Below are positions 1 to 8,261 of a stretch of 64,000 bases of DNA, one piece after another (within the stretch, counting starts at the first letter, position 1; each line of letters starts with the position of its first letter). The stretch covers positions 176,531 through 240,530 of the forward strand of contig CAMYLJ010000011.1 in NCBI GenBank assembly GCA_947259215.1, read 5' to 3'. The notes below the pieces were generated by a model. That model worked only from the letters and a program-made list of their open reading frames with translations, searched no databases and was not told the origin of the DNA. Source of the DNA: an uncultured delta proteobacterium (lineage in GTDB: Bacteria > Myxococcota_A > UBA9160 > JAFDET01). The position numbers were made by a program, and so were the translations under genes.

Positions 1-189
1 CGCGGCGTCGATAGCGGTCTTCAGGTCCTGGGGCTCGCGGAACAGGCGCAGCTCGAGATCCGCCGCCCCCCCGATCCGCTCGGGAAGCTGCGACGCGAGG
101 TAGGTCGCCAGGTTGGCCACGCCCAGCGGATAGGTGTCCGAGGACAGGGTCAGCAGATTGTGGCCGAGGTCCGCGAGATAGATGCGGAT
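1..189 (-). CDS. Truncated radical SAM / B12-binding-type protein, N-terminus only
   Basis: The first 63 codons of a minus-strand gene run off the left edge. The peptide begins (I/M)RIYLADLGHN and continues with TYPLGVANLATYLAS. This resembles the start of cobalamin-binding-domain radical SAM proteins, which open with a strand followed by a PLG(I/V)A.L..YL helix. No CX3CX2C motif is visible because the catalytic part lies outside the window, so the family call is an inference. No ATG, GTG or TTG occurs in frame near the conserved start. Instead an ATC codon (187-189) sits about 7 bases after a GGAGG, so initiation from ATC is the most economical reading. It is divergent from the FHA gene. Confidence 0.5.
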   Translation of the reverse strand, partial: MRIYLADLGHNLLTLSSDTYPLGVANLATYLASQLPERIGGAADLELRLFREPQDLKTAIDAA

Positions 190-341
190 GGGTGTTCCTC
201 CCCAGGGCCCGCGCGGCGCGGCCCCGCAAGGTGAGTCTCCCGGGCCCGTGGAAGGTGACGCCTCCGGAGGCCGCCGAGGCCAAATGGGAGTGTACCAACG
301 CGCCCACGCCCGGGAAGATCGGTTTCGGGACGGCGTTTGAC

Positions 342-374
342 TTCCCTGAGGGGAAAATCGATCCCCCTGGGGAA
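342..374. repeat. Imperfect inverted repeat upstream of FHA gene
   Basis: TTCCC (342-346) pairs with GGGAA (370-374), and an inner AGGGGA pairs with TCCCCCT across a short AT-containing loop. It lies in the 280-base gap between the radical SAM-like gene and the FHA gene. It could be an operator or a transcript hairpin; the sequence does not decide which. Confidence 0.35.
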
Positions 375-469
375 CCGGGCGGGACGGACGGCAGCCCGAG
401 CGAGCCTCAGCAGCCGGCGCGGGTCTGCCGATACGCAGAGCCACGCACTGCGACACCGGAGCTTTTGCG

Positions 470-1297
470 ATGGCCCATCTCTATTTCATGTGGAAGGAGC
501 CCGGCCGGGAGGACCGGATCCTCGTGTGGGACACCCAGACGATCTCGGTCGGCCGTGCCGCCGAGAACGACATCGTGCCGGACGACGACGAGGTCTCGCG
601 CAAGCACGCGCACCTGGAGAAGACCGGCGACGGCCTGCGGGTGGGTGACTACCGCACGGGCAACGGGACCTTCGTGAACGGCGAGCGCGTGAAGCAGCAC
701 GCACCGATCAAGCCGGGCGACGTCATCGGGATCGGCAAGCTCGAGCTGACCCTGCAGCAGAGCGAGGAGCATCCGGCCAAGCTGGGGCTGCGCCTGGAGT
801 TCGCCTCGCAGCTCAAGACCGTCGGCATGATCCCGGGCGGGACCGACGCCGGCGCCACCATGCTCGGGCTGGGTGACACGGGTCCGCCGATGGACGACTT
901 CGTCGTGGAGCCCGAGCGCGGCTCCGGCCAGTCGGCCTTCGTGGCCGGCGATGGCCGAGGCGGCGAGTTCCAGATGAAGGAGCTCGAGGAGGGCGACTTC
1001 GCCCCGTCGCCCGTGGACATGGGCGGCGAGCTGGAGCTCGAGCTCGACGACGGCCTGGGGCCGTCCGACGCCTCGGACATCCCGCCCCCGCCCGAGACCC
1101 GGCCGCTCGAGCTGGACCTGGAGCCCGCGGCTCCGGCGGCACCGCAGCCGGCGCCCGCCGCAGCGGCCGCACCGGCCCGCAAGGCCGGAGGCGATCCGAG
1201 CGAGCGGTTGCGCAAGCTCAAGGTGCTGCACGACGAGGGCTTGATCTCCGACGAGGAGTTCGAGGAGAAGCGCTCGCAGATCCTGGCCGAGATGTAG
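470..1297 (+). CDS. FHA-domain protein with C-terminal SHOCT motif
   Basis: The protein has 275 residues. An N-terminal forkhead-associated domain (about 20-95) shows the usual phosphothreonine-reading elements: VGR near 27, SRKHAHL near 44 and NGTFVNG near 65. A long acidic, proline- and alanine-rich linker (about 110-240) follows. The last 32 residues (SERLRKLKVLHDEGLISDEE and onward) match a SHOCT short helical module, often found at protein ends and thought to mediate oligomerisation. It is probably a cytoplasmic phosphopeptide-binding adaptor; no kinase gene lies beside it. The ATG is preceded by GGAG at an 8-base spacing. The domain calls are strong, but the partner is unknown. Confidence 0.8.
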   Translation: MAHLYFMWKEPGREDRILVWDTQTISVGRAAENDIVPDDDEVSRKHAHLEKTGDGLRVGDYRTGNGTFVNGERVKQHAPIKPGDVIGIGKLELTLQQSEEHPAKLGLRLEFASQLKTVGMIPGGTDAGATMLGLGDTGPPMDDFVVEPERGSGQSAFVAGDGRGGEFQMKELEEGDFAPSPVDMGGELELELDDGLGPSDASDIPPPPETRPLELDLEPAAPAAPQPAPAAAAAPARKAGGDPSERLRKLKVLHDEGLISDEEFEEKRSQILAEM

Positions 1298-1364
1298 CCT
1301 CCGCGGCTCCGGCACCCGACCGCCCGGCGCGATAGCATGGGCGGCGGCGGGTTCCGAGGATCCC

Positions 1365-2267
1365 ATGGAGGCGCTGCGCACCCCCGACGAGCGATTCGCC
1401 GACCTCTCCGGCTACCCCTTCGAGCCGCACTACGCGGAGATCGACGGCCTGCGCATCCACTACGTGGACGAGGGCCCCCGCTCCGCCGACCCGGTGCTGC
1501 TCCTCCACGGCGAGCCGTCCTGGTCCTACCTGTACCGGAAGATGATCCCGGTGCTGGTCGAGGCGGGACACCGGGCCGTGGCGCCGGACCTCATCGGGTT
1601 CGGACGCTCGGACAAGCCCGTCCGCCGCGAGGACTACACCTGCCAGCGGCACGTGGACTGGGTCCGGGGCCTGCTCGAGCAGCTGGACCTGCGCAACATC
1701 ACGCTGGTGTGCCAGGACTGGGGCGGCCTGATCGGGCTGCGACTGGTGGCCGAGGACACGCCGCGCTTCGCCCGGGTGGTGGCCGCCAACACGATGCCGC
1801 CCACGGGCGACGATCATCCCGGCCCGGGCTTCGAAGCCTGGCTCAAGTTCTCCCAGGAGGTCCCGGAGTTCCCGACCGGCCAGATCCTGCAAGGCGCGAC
1901 CGTCGGCGACCTGCCCGACGACGTGGTGGCGGCCTATGACGCGCCCTTCCCTGATGAGTCCTACAAGGCGGGCGCGCGCCAGTTCCCGACGCTGGTCCCG
2001 ATCACGCCCGACGACCCTGCGTCCGAGCCCAACCGACGAGCGTGGCAGGCCCTGCGCCAGCTGGAGATCCCGTTCCTCACGGCCTTCAGCGACCAGGACC
2101 CGGTGCTCGGGCACATGGACGAAACCCTGCGGCGGGACATCCCGGGGGCGCGGGGCCAACCGCACACCACGCTCCGCGGCGGCGGCCACTTCCTCCAGGA
2201 GGACTGCGGCCCGGAGCTGGCGCGGGTGGTGGTCGACTTCATCGGGCGGACGGGAGACACGGCGTGA
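1365..2267 (+). CDS. Haloalkane dehalogenase (HLD-I type alpha/beta hydrolase)
   Basis: The 300-residue alpha/beta hydrolase fits the haloalkane dehalogenase family, which hydrolyses carbon-halogen bonds to alcohols (EC 3.8.1.5). The oxyanion region is HGEPSWSYLYR (48-58). The nucleophile is D118 in VCQDWGG, followed by W119, which can hold the halide. A second cap-domain Trp (W159 in FEAWLKFSQ) is as expected for subfamily I. The catalytic acid is D245 in SDQDPV and the base is H275 in GGGHFLQED. All catalytic positions are intact. Its stop overlaps the start of the next SDR (GTGA), so the two are translationally coupled. The SDR may oxidise the alcohol product (inference). The natural substrate could be an ester or epoxide rather than a halide. 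Confidence 0.85.
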   Translation: MEALRTPDERFADLSGYPFEPHYAEIDGLRIHYVDEGPRSADPVLLLHGEPSWSYLYRKMIPVLVEAGHRAVAPDLIGFGRSDKPVRREDYTCQRHVDWVRGLLEQLDLRNITLVCQDWGGLIGLRLVAEDTPRFARVVAANTMPPTGDDHPGPGFEAWLKFSQEVPEFPTGQILQGATVGDLPDDVVAAYDAPFPDESYKAGARQFPTLVPITPDDPASEPNRRAWQALRQLEIPFLTAFSDQDPVLGHMDETLRRDIPGARGQPHTTLRGGGHFLQEDCGPELARVVVDFIGRTGDTA

Positions 2268-3028
2268 AGGACCTCTTCTCGGTGCAAGGCAAGACCGTGC
2301 TCGTGACCGGCGGGTCGCGCGGTATCGGGCTCATGATCGCGCGCGGCTTCGTCGAGCACGGGGCGCGGGTGTACGTTTCGTCGCGCAAGGCCGACGTCTG
2401 CAACGACGTGGCGGAGGAGCTGTCGAAGCTCGGGACGTGCGGTTCCCTGCCCGCGGATTGCGGCAGCGAGGCGGGCTGCCAGGGCCTGGCCGACGCGCTG
2501 GCCGAGCGCGAGTCGGCGCTGCACGTGCTGGTGAACAATGCGGGCGCCAACTGGGGCGCTCCCCTGGCGGAGTACCCGGACGCCGCCTGGGACAAGGTGC
2601 TGGCGCTGAACGTGAAGGCCGTCTTCCACCTGACCCGCGCCTGCCTGCCCCTGCTGCGCGCCGCCGAGGCGCCCGGCGACCCCGCCCGGGTCATCAACAT
2701 CGGCTCCATCGACGGGCTGAAGCCGCCGCTGCTGGACACCTACGCCTACTCCTCCAGCAAGGCGGCGGTGCACCAGCTGACCCGACACCTGGCGGGCAAG
2801 CTCGCGCCCGGCATCACCGTGAACGCCGTCGCCCCGGGACCCTTCGAGAGCAAGATGATGGCCGCGACGCTCGAGCGCTTCCGCGACGGCATCATCGCGT
2901 CCTGCCCCATGGGCCGGATCGGCGAGCCGGCGGACATGGCCGGCGTGGCGATCTACCTGGCGTCGAAGGCCGGTGCCTACCTGACGGGCACCGTCATCCC
3001 CGTCGACGGCGGCATCACCCTTCGCTGA
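2264..3028 (+). CDS. Short-chain dehydrogenase/reductase, RhlG/FabG-like
   Basis: The 254-residue classical SDR starts at a GTG overlapping the dehalogenase stop by four bases. It shows the Rossmann motif TGGSRGIG (15-22), NNAG (91-94), catalytic S148, and Y162-x3-K166 in YSSSKAA. The C-terminus VDGGITL is typical of NAD(P)-dependent 3-oxoacyl or alcohol reductases. The IGSIDGLKPP..DTYAYSSSKAA pattern resembles RhlG-like 3-ketoacyl reductases. Coupling to a dehalogenase suggests it oxidises the secondary alcohol made by that enzyme, but this rests only on position. A longer upstream reading of the same frame would overlap the dehalogenase gene completely, so the coupled GTG is the better start. 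Confidence 0.8.
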   Translation: MKDLFSVQGKTVLVTGGSRGIGLMIARGFVEHGARVYVSSRKADVCNDVAEELSKLGTCGSLPADCGSEAGCQGLADALAERESALHVLVNNAGANWGAPLAEYPDAAWDKVLALNVKAVFHLTRACLPLLRAAEAPGDPARVINIGSIDGLKPPLLDTYAYSSSKAAVHQLTRHLAGKLAPGITVNAVAPGPFESKMMAATLERFRDGIIASCPMGRIGEPADMAGVAIYLASKAGAYLTGTVIPVDGGITLR

Positions 3029-3426
3029 GCCAGGGTCTCGTGCGTCGTGTGCGGAGCATCGGCACGACTATCCCCCTCGGGGACGACACCTGGCCCCGCT
3101 GCTGGAAGCCGATCGCGCTACATGCTCGTCGGGCGGGATGGGAAGTTCTCTGCCGGTCCGATTCTCTCCGCCGCCGGCTGGCGATACGGGAAAGGGCGGA
3201 GTTCGTGTGGCACGCCTCCGCACGAAGGGAAGAGCCGATCCTCCGGCCAGCTCCGATCGAATCGGAACACGAACTCATCGAGGTACACTGTTGTTCGAAG
3301 GGCGGGGCGGCCCCACGCGGGAATCCGATCCAGCAACCGTCTGATTGGCGGCGGGCAGCGAGACATCGGCGCAGCGCTTCGGAGTAGGGAAGGCATGTCG
3401 TCAGAGGCTGGCGTACCGCCGCGTCA
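3029..3426. other. 400-base gap without a convincing gene
   Basis: No frame here gives a recognisable protein; short open frames exist on both strands but lack codon bias and motifs. The base composition is less GC-rich than the neighbours. A TCCCCCTCGGGGA block (near 3069-3081) resembles part of the inverted repeat at 342-374. TACACT near 3284 could be a -10 box for the downstream sulfatase-like gene, leaving a long leader. No terminator hairpin is evident. Confidence 0.4.
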
Positions 3427-5538
3427 ATGGTGACTGGGTTTCGTTCAATTGCCACCTTGGCCCGTGCCGGCGCCGCTCTGGGGCTCGCGTTCGCCGGCCT
3501 GGAGGTCTTCGCTGGCGGCGGGTTCGGCGAAGCACTGCCTGTTCCCCCGCACCGGATGCCCGATGCCCGGCTCCTCCTGGTGATTGCTGCCTTCGACGTG
3601 GCCCTCGCCGTGACGCTGTCCCTGGCCATGGGTCTCTTGCTGGCGGGCAGAGCGAGCTTGCCCGTCGCGCTCGGCTCCGCAGCGGGATTGCTGGCTGGCG
3701 TTCTCGCGCTCGCCGCGGTGATGTACCGCAGCCACTTCGGTGAGACGGCGTGGGAAGCCTGGCGGGGCTGGTTGCTCCTCGGAAGCGTACTCATCGGAGT
3801 CGTGCTGGCTGTTTTCCTGGGCTGGCTCGCTCGGGTCATCGGGACCGGCCTGGCGCGCAGTTCCGTCGGGTTGATTGCAGTACTCGTTGCGGGGGCCTAC
3901 TTCCCGATCTGGCTCTTGTTCGTCGGGGTGGGCGCCGTGCGCGAGGACCACCCGTTGCCCTGGTCGACCGCGGTCATCGTCGTGGCCGTGCTGGCCCTGC
4001 TCGCGGGGAGTGCGCGGCTGCGCCGGCCGGGTGCGGCGCGCGCCATGCGCTCGACGGCCCTGGTTGCAGGGCTGCTTGCAGTGGCGCTACCCATCGCGTG
4101 GTCTCCGGCACCACCGGACCTCCCGCGCCAGGCACCGTCGAGCGGCTCCGATCGACGCGCTCCGGTGATCTTGATCTTGATCGACACGCTGCGTGCGGAT
4201 CACCTCGGGCTGTACGGCTATCCACGTCAGACGTCGCCCCACCTCGATTCCCTCGCCGATGTCGCGACGGTCTTCGAACGCTGCATCTCTCCCTCGCCCT
4301 GGACGGCGCCAGCCCATGCGTCGCTCTTCACCGGCCTCTTCCCTTCCTCGCATGGGGTACGCCTCATGCCAGAGAAGCGAGGTGGAGGAATGGCCCTGCG
4401 TGCGGAGCTGCAGACGCTTGCCGAGAGCTTCCAGGGTGCTGGTTTTCGCACGGCAGCCGCCGTGTCGAACGACTGGCTCCGAGCAGGCAGCGGGTTCGAC
4501 CAGGGTTTCGAAGCCTATTACCACGCGCCGCGACATCGATTCCTGCTGGCGCCGCTCTTTTGGGGCCTCTTGCACGGCCTGGACGGATTCCCTCCATTGC
4601 AGCCGCTCGTCGACCGCGCTCTCGCACGCGCGGCTCACTACTTCGTTGACCATCTGACTTTCTCCGAACTGGCCCAGGCGTCATTGGACTGGATCGAACA
4701 GACGGACGAGGAACCGTTTTTTCTGTTCCTCAACGCGATGGAACCACACGACGAGTACCTTCCGCCCCCGCCCTTTCGGGACCGCTGGCCCGGGAGACTG
4801 CCGCAGCGTGTTCCCTTCCACGAGCTCAGCCAGGCCGCAATGGGGGGTAAGCTCGAGATCGCACCCCGGCTCCTGGACCATCTTCTGTCGCAGTACGACG
4901 GCGAGATCGCTTATGTCGATGCGCAGGTCGGGACATTCCTCAAACAGCTTCGGATCCTCGGCCTGTTCGAGCGTTCCTGGATCGTCGTAACATCAGACCA
5001 CGGAGAGCACTTCGGCGAGCACGGGCTGTTGTGGCACCGCAACAGCGTGCACGACGCATTGCTCCACGTTCCGCTGATCATCAAACGACCCGGCCAGAGT
5101 CGGGGTGACCGAATCGCCGCCCCGGTCCAGCTCGTCGACATCATGCCGATGCTGCTTGCCGAGGCTGGCATTCCCATTCCGGACGGTCTGGCGGGGACAT
5201 ATCCGGGAGACCGCCGCGCGACCTTCGCGGAGCTGCATTACGATGCCTGGATGGCGGCGAAGCACGAGGGCCGGTACGCGCGAGAGCTGTTCGCGTACGA
5301 TGCCGACGGCTTCAAGCTGGTCATGGGCTCGGATGGGACCCTGGCGCTCTACGACCGCACCCGCGACCCGGAGGAGAAGACCAACCTCGCCGCACTCGAT
5401 ACCGAGCAGGTGTCGCGTTACCGAGAGCAGCTGGAGACGCTACTGGCTTCGCTTCCGGTGGCTGGCCACGTGGCCGAGGAACCGGCGATGGACGAGGATC
5501 TGCAGCAGCGCCTCCGGGCCATGGGCTATCTGGAGTAG
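3427..5538 (+). CDS. Membrane-anchored sulfatase-fold hydrolase/transferase
   Basis: This is a 703-residue protein. Residues 1-225 contain about six hydrophobic segments; a periplasmic alkaline-phosphatase/sulfatase-superfamily domain follows from about 245. DTLRADHLGLYGY (253-265) supplies the first metal-binding Asp, and a downstream TSDHGEHFGEHG block gives more ligands. The site that holds the formylglycine Cys or Ser in sulfatases reads TAPAHASLFTG (293-303): Thr replaces Cys and His replaces the Arg. It therefore cannot mature as a classical sulfatase. It may work like phosphoglycerol or phosphoethanolamine transferases, which use Thr (inference). The gene is slightly less GC-rich than its surroundings. 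No strong ribosome binding site precedes the ATG. Confidence 0.75.
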   Translation: MVTGFRSIATLARAGAALGLAFAGLEVFAGGGFGEALPVPPHRMPDARLLLVIAAFDVALAVTLSLAMGLLLAGRASLPVALGSAAGLLAGVLALAAVMYRSHFGETAWEAWRGWLLLGSVLIGVVLAVFLGWLARVIGTGLARSSVGLIAVLVAGAYFPIWLLFVGVGAVREDHPLPWSTAVIVVAVLALLAGSARLRRPGAARAMRSTALVAGLLAVALPIAWSPAPPDLPRQAPSSGSDRRAPVILILIDTLRADHLGLYGYPRQTSPHLDSLADVATVFERCISPSPWTAPAHASLFTGLFPSSHGVRLMPEKRGGGMALRAELQTLAESFQGAGFRTAAAVSNDWLRAGSGFDQGFEAYYHAPRHRFLLAPLFWGLLHGLDGFPPLQPLVDRALARAAHYFVDHLTFSELAQASLDWIEQTDEEPFFLFLNAMEPHDEYLPPPPFRDRWPGRLPQRVPFHELSQAAMGGKLEIAPRLLDHLLSQYDGEIAYVDAQVGTFLKQLRILGLFERSWIVVTSDHGEHFGEHGLLWHRNSVHDALLHVPLIIKRPGQSRGDRIAAPVQLVDIMPMLLAEAGIPIPDGLAGTYPGDRRATFAELHYDAWMAAKHEGRYARELFAYDADGFKLVMGSDGTLALYDRTRDPEEKTNLAALDTEQVSRYREQLETLLASLPVAGHVAEEPAMDEDLQQRLRAMGYLE

Positions 5539-5605
5539 AGCTCGCCGTCATGCCGACTTGTCGCCCCAGGACGACCTTGCGTTCCAAGGCAACGAAGAGG
5601 CGTTG

Positions 5606-6247
5606 CTAGGGCTGGAGGGCGCGCTGGAGCGTCTCGCGCAGCTCGCGCTTGCGGCGGCGGCGGGTCTCCGGCGAGCGCGGGTCGCCGAACGGCAGGTCGT
5701 CGCCTGACTGGTCGACCAGCGCGGGGTAGAAGAGCGCCAGCCCCATCAGGTTGACGATGGCCTGGGGCACCGACAGCGGCCGCACCACGCCGGCCCCGCG
5801 CGCGCGGTCGAGCCAGCCGCCGAGCAGGCCGAAGAAGCGGTTGGTCTCCGGACTCAGCCCGCCGCGATAGACGGGGTCGTAGGGTCCCAGGATCTCGCGC
5901 ATGGCGAACAGCGCCGTTCCCGGGTGCTCGGCGAAGTAGTCGTCCAGGTCCTCGGCGATGGAAACAACCTGCTCGATCTCCGCCGGGTCGGCCTCGGCCA
6001 GGGGCCGCAGGCGCTCGGCGAGGGTCGCCATCAGGCGCCGCGTGACCTCCTCCACCAGCGACTGCTTGTCGCGGAAGTGGTGGAAGAGCGTGCTCTTGTG
6101 CAGCCCCACGTGGTCCGCTAGCAGCTGCAGGCTCATGCCGCTGATGCCGTAGCGGGACACCAGCTCCAGGGCGCCGTCGAGGATGCGCTCCCGCGAGCCG
6201 CCTCCGATCTCGGTCAGCGAGGCCGCGCCGCTCGCCCGCGCGCTCAC
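5606..6247 (-). CDS. TetR/AcrR-family transcriptional regulator
   Basis: The 213-residue regulator starts at a GTG that overlaps the stop of the upstream diiron gene (GTGA), so the two are co-translated. The helix-turn-helix lies at about residues 37-57 (SLQLLADHVGLHKSTLFHHF), followed by an all-helical ligand-binding domain. TetR proteins usually repress their own operon and release DNA on binding a small lipophilic ligand. Two identical 18-bp palindromes just upstream of the operon are the likely targets. The gene converges on the sulfatase-like gene, with 67 bases between their ends and no obvious terminator. The ligand is unknown; an acyl-CoA or other lipid is plausible from the neighbourhood. 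Confidence 0.85.
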   Translation of the reverse strand: MSARASGAASLTEIGGGSRERILDGALELVSRYGISGMSLQLLADHVGLHKSTLFHHFRDKQSLVEEVTRRLMATLAERLRPLAEADPAEIEQVVSIAEDLDDYFAEHPGTALFAMREILGPYDPVYRGGLSPETNRFFGLLGGWLDRARGAGVVRPLSVPQAIVNLMGLALFYPALVDQSGDDLPFGDPRSPETRRRRKRELRETLQRALQP

Positions 6248-7260
6248 GACGGCAAGAGCCTCGCCCCGGCGTCGATGGTGCGATGGATCAGGCGCACGCC
6301 CCAGGACGGCTTCGTCCCCGGCTGCGGCAGCAGGATGTCCTGCAGGCGCTCGTACTCCGGGCCGGTGGGCTCGATCACGGGGATGAAGCCGGCCTCGGTG
6401 CCGGGGATCGGCCCGAGCTTCTGGATCAGCTCGTAGACCACCCGGTCGATGTTGCGGTTCACCTCGCGCGGATCGAAGCCCAGCACCCGGTAGGCGTCCG
6501 CGTTGCGCAGGTTGGCGGCGCCGATCAGGTTGCCCACCGAGAGCGCCATGCGCCGCACCTTCTTCATCTGGCGCAGGTTCATGCGCTTGAAGCGCTCCGG
6601 CAGGTGCATCACGCCCAGCCCCACGTGGCGCGCCTCGTCCTTCTCGATCAGGGGCAGGAGCTCCGAGAGCACGGGCTCGACGTCCGCCTTCAAGAGCGTG
6701 CGGAAGATGGCGGTGGCCGCGCCCTCCGCCAGCAGCTGCATCGCCATCAGCTTGAGCGTGAGGTCCCGGCTCGAGAGCAGCTGACGCACGCCGGTGTTGA
6801 AGTAGGCGTCGAGCGGCGGGACCGGCACGTGGAGCAGCGCCACGTAGTCGCGCAGCACGTAGAAGTGCCGCGCCTCGTCGAACACCTGGCTCGAGGCGGC
6901 CAGCCGGGCGTCGGCGTCGTCGAGCCCCTCGGCCAGCTCCGCGGAGATGTACCAGGCGGCCAGCTCGCCCCACATCAGCACGTTCAGGATCTGGACCAGG
7001 GCCTCCCGCTTCTCGCGCTCGAGCTGGATGCCGCCGTGCTTCTGCACGGCCTCGCGGAAGGTCTGCTCCCCGTCCCAGCTGTCCCGGGTGGCGTTGGCGT
7101 AGATCCGCCGCAGCCGGCTGGTGCGCTCCTCGGCCAGGGCCAGCGGCTCGTCCAGCACCAGGGCCCGGGAGGGCCAGCGCCGGAAGCGCCCGAAGCGGGC
7201 CACGAAGGCCCCCGTGAAGAATCCCCACAACGTGGCGCCGAGAATCTGCAGACCGCTCAT
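6244..7260 (-). CDS. Ferritin-like diiron-carboxylate protein
   Basis: The 338-residue protein begins with a hydrophobic segment (about 3-20) and then a four-helix ferritin-like domain. Two metal-binding half sites are visible: E99 (WGELAAWY) with E129/H132 in DEARHF, and E179 (LAEGAA) with E209/H212 in DEARHVG. This E..ExxH ..E..ExxH pattern is that of diiron oxidases and oxygenases. The conserved region ends with a C-terminal extension containing [10 protein letters not shown]. The substrate is unknown; lipid or aromatic oxidation would fit. It shares an operon with the TetR gene that overlaps its end. The chosen ATG follows GGGAG and fits the operators located just upstream. Confidence 0.75.
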   Translation of the reverse strand: MSGLQILGATLWGFFTGAFVARFGRFRRWPSRALVLDEPLALAEERTSRLRRIYANATRDSWDGEQTFREAVQKHGGIQLEREKREALVQILNVLMWGELAAWYISAELAEGLDDADARLAASSQVFDEARHFYVLRDYVALLHVPVPPLDAYFNTGVRQLLSSRDLTLKLMAMQLLAEGAATAIFRTLLKADVEPVLSELLPLIEKDEARHVGLGVMHLPERFKRMNLRQMKKVRRMALSVGNLIGAANLRNADAYRVLGFDPREVNRNIDRVVYELIQKLGPIPGTEAGFIPVIEPTGPEYERLQDILLPQPGTKPSWGVRLIHRTIDAGARLLPS

Positions 7261-7292
7261 GTTCGATGCTCCCTGGGCGCGCCCGGCCGTCC

Positions 7293-7310
7293 CCCAACCG
7301 ATCGGTTGGG
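7293..7310. promoter_or_regulatory. Operator palindrome 1, probable TetR site
   Basis: A perfect 18-bp palindrome, CCCAACCGATCGGTTGGG, lies 33 bases upstream of the diiron gene start. An identical copy is centred 24 bp away. It is probably bound by the TetR regulator encoded by the same operon. Confidence 0.75.
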
Positions 7311-7316
7311 AGCGTA

Positions 7317-7334
7317 CCCAACCGATCGGTTGGG
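7317..7334. promoter_or_regulatory. Operator palindrome 2, probable TetR site
   Basis: This is an exact second copy of the 18-bp palindrome. It sits between the divergent diiron operon and moaC, 36 bases before the moaC start, so it could affect both directions. The 24-bp centre spacing is just over two helical turns and suits two adjacent dimers. Confidence 0.75.
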
Positions 7335-7356
7335 CGTCAACCCCTTCCCGTTCCGC

Positions 7357-7362
7357 TACACG
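7357..7362 (+). promoter_or_regulatory. -10-like box TACACG, moaC
   Basis: TACACG is followed by 7 bases and then the moaC ATG, so the transcript is predicted to begin at or beside the start codon. Confidence 0.4.
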
Positions 7363-7369
7363 TCCGAGC

Positions 7370-7864
7370 ATGGCTGGAGGCGAGAAGGCCCCGAAACTCA
7401 GCCACCTGGACGCCTCCGGGCGGGCCCGGATGGTGGACGTATCGGCCAAGGCCGAGACCGAGCGCGAGGCGGAGGCCGCCGGCCGGGTGGCCATGCAGCC
7501 GGCGACCCTGGCCCTGATCCAGTCCGGCGGGGTGCCGAAGGGCGACGTGCTGGCCGTGGCGGAGCTCGCCGGCGTGATGGCCGCCAAGCGCACCGGCGAG
7601 CTGATTCCCCTCTGCCACCCCCTGCCCCTCAGCCACGTGGAGGTCCGCGCCACCCCGGACGAGGCCGGGTCCGGCGTCGAGCTGCGGGCGGTGGTGCGCA
7701 CCACGGGCAGGACCGGAGTCGAGATGGAGGCGCTGACCGCGGTCTCGGTCGCGGCCCTCACCATCTACGACATGTGCAAGGCCGCGGACCGCGGCATGCG
7801 GATCGAGGCCGTGCGCCTGGTGCGCAAGCGCGGCGGCAAGAGCGGCGAGATCGTCCTGGAGTGA
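7370..7864 (+). CDS. moaC: Cyclic pyranopterin monophosphate synthase MoaC
   Basis: The 164-residue MoaC completes formation of cyclic pyranopterin monophosphate with MoaA, the first stage of molybdenum cofactor synthesis. Family hallmarks are plain: [15 protein letters not shown] near the N-terminus, [29 protein letters not shown] with [15 protein letters not shown], and [19 protein letters not shown] toward the C-terminus. Length matches the family. No moaA or other moa gene is nearby. The ATG is 36 bases past a TetR-type palindrome and lacks a ribosome binding site, consistent with leaderless expression. The rhodanese gene follows after 7 bases. Confidence 0.95.
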   Translation: MAGGEKAPKLSHLDASGRARMVDVSAKAETEREAEAAGRVAMQPATLALIQSGGVPKGDVLAVAELAGVMAAKRTGELIPLCHPLPLSHVEVRATPDEAGSGVELRAVVRTTGRTGVEMEALTAVSVAALTIYDMCKAADRGMRIEAVRLVRKRGGKSGEIVLE

Positions 7865-7871
7865 GGAGCGC

Positions 7872-8261
7872 ATGAGCAAGTCGCTGGCCGACCTGGTGGG
7901 CGAGGCCCTGTCCGAGATCGACGAGGTGGCGCCGGAGGAGGCGCACCACATCCTCGCAGCGCCGGACCGCGAGGGCTGGCACTTCCTGGACGTGCGCGAG
8001 GCCGACGAGTTCGCGGCGGGCCACATCCCGGGCGCGCGCCTCGTCCCGCGCGGCTTCCTCGAGGTGCGGGCCGATCTCGTGCATCCGAAGCGCGACCCCT
8101 GGCTGGCCGATCGCGCGCGCCCCCTGATCCTCTACTGCGGGGGCGGACACCGCAGCGCCCTGGCGGCCCAGTCACTCCAACAGATGGGGTTCCAGCGCGT
8201 GATGTCCCTGTCCGAGGGCTGGGCGGGCTGGACGAAGCGCGACTACCCCGTCGAGTCCTGA
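7872..8261 (+). CDS. Rhodanese-domain protein
   Basis: The 129-residue single-domain rhodanese has the substrate loop HFLDVREADEFAAGHIPGA (37-55) and the active-site loop YCGGGHRSALAA with catalytic C89. Such proteins carry persulfide sulfur to acceptors. Its position 7 bases after moaC may point to sulfur supply for molybdenum cofactor, but that is only contextual. The 3' end overlaps the convergent alpha/beta hydrolase by 19 bases. Confidence 0.85.
   Translation: MSKSLADLVGEALSEIDEVAPEEAHHILAAPDREGWHFLDVREADEFAAGHIPGARLVPRGFLEVRADLVHPKRDPWLADRARPLILYCGGGHRSALAAQSLQQMGFQRVMSLSEGWAGWTKRDYPVES

Noticed and set aside
3047-3433. 128-residue open frame in the gap before the sulfatase-like gene
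   Set aside because: No motif, no ribosome binding site and a Ser/Arg/Gly-rich composition typical of non-coding GC-rich DNA.
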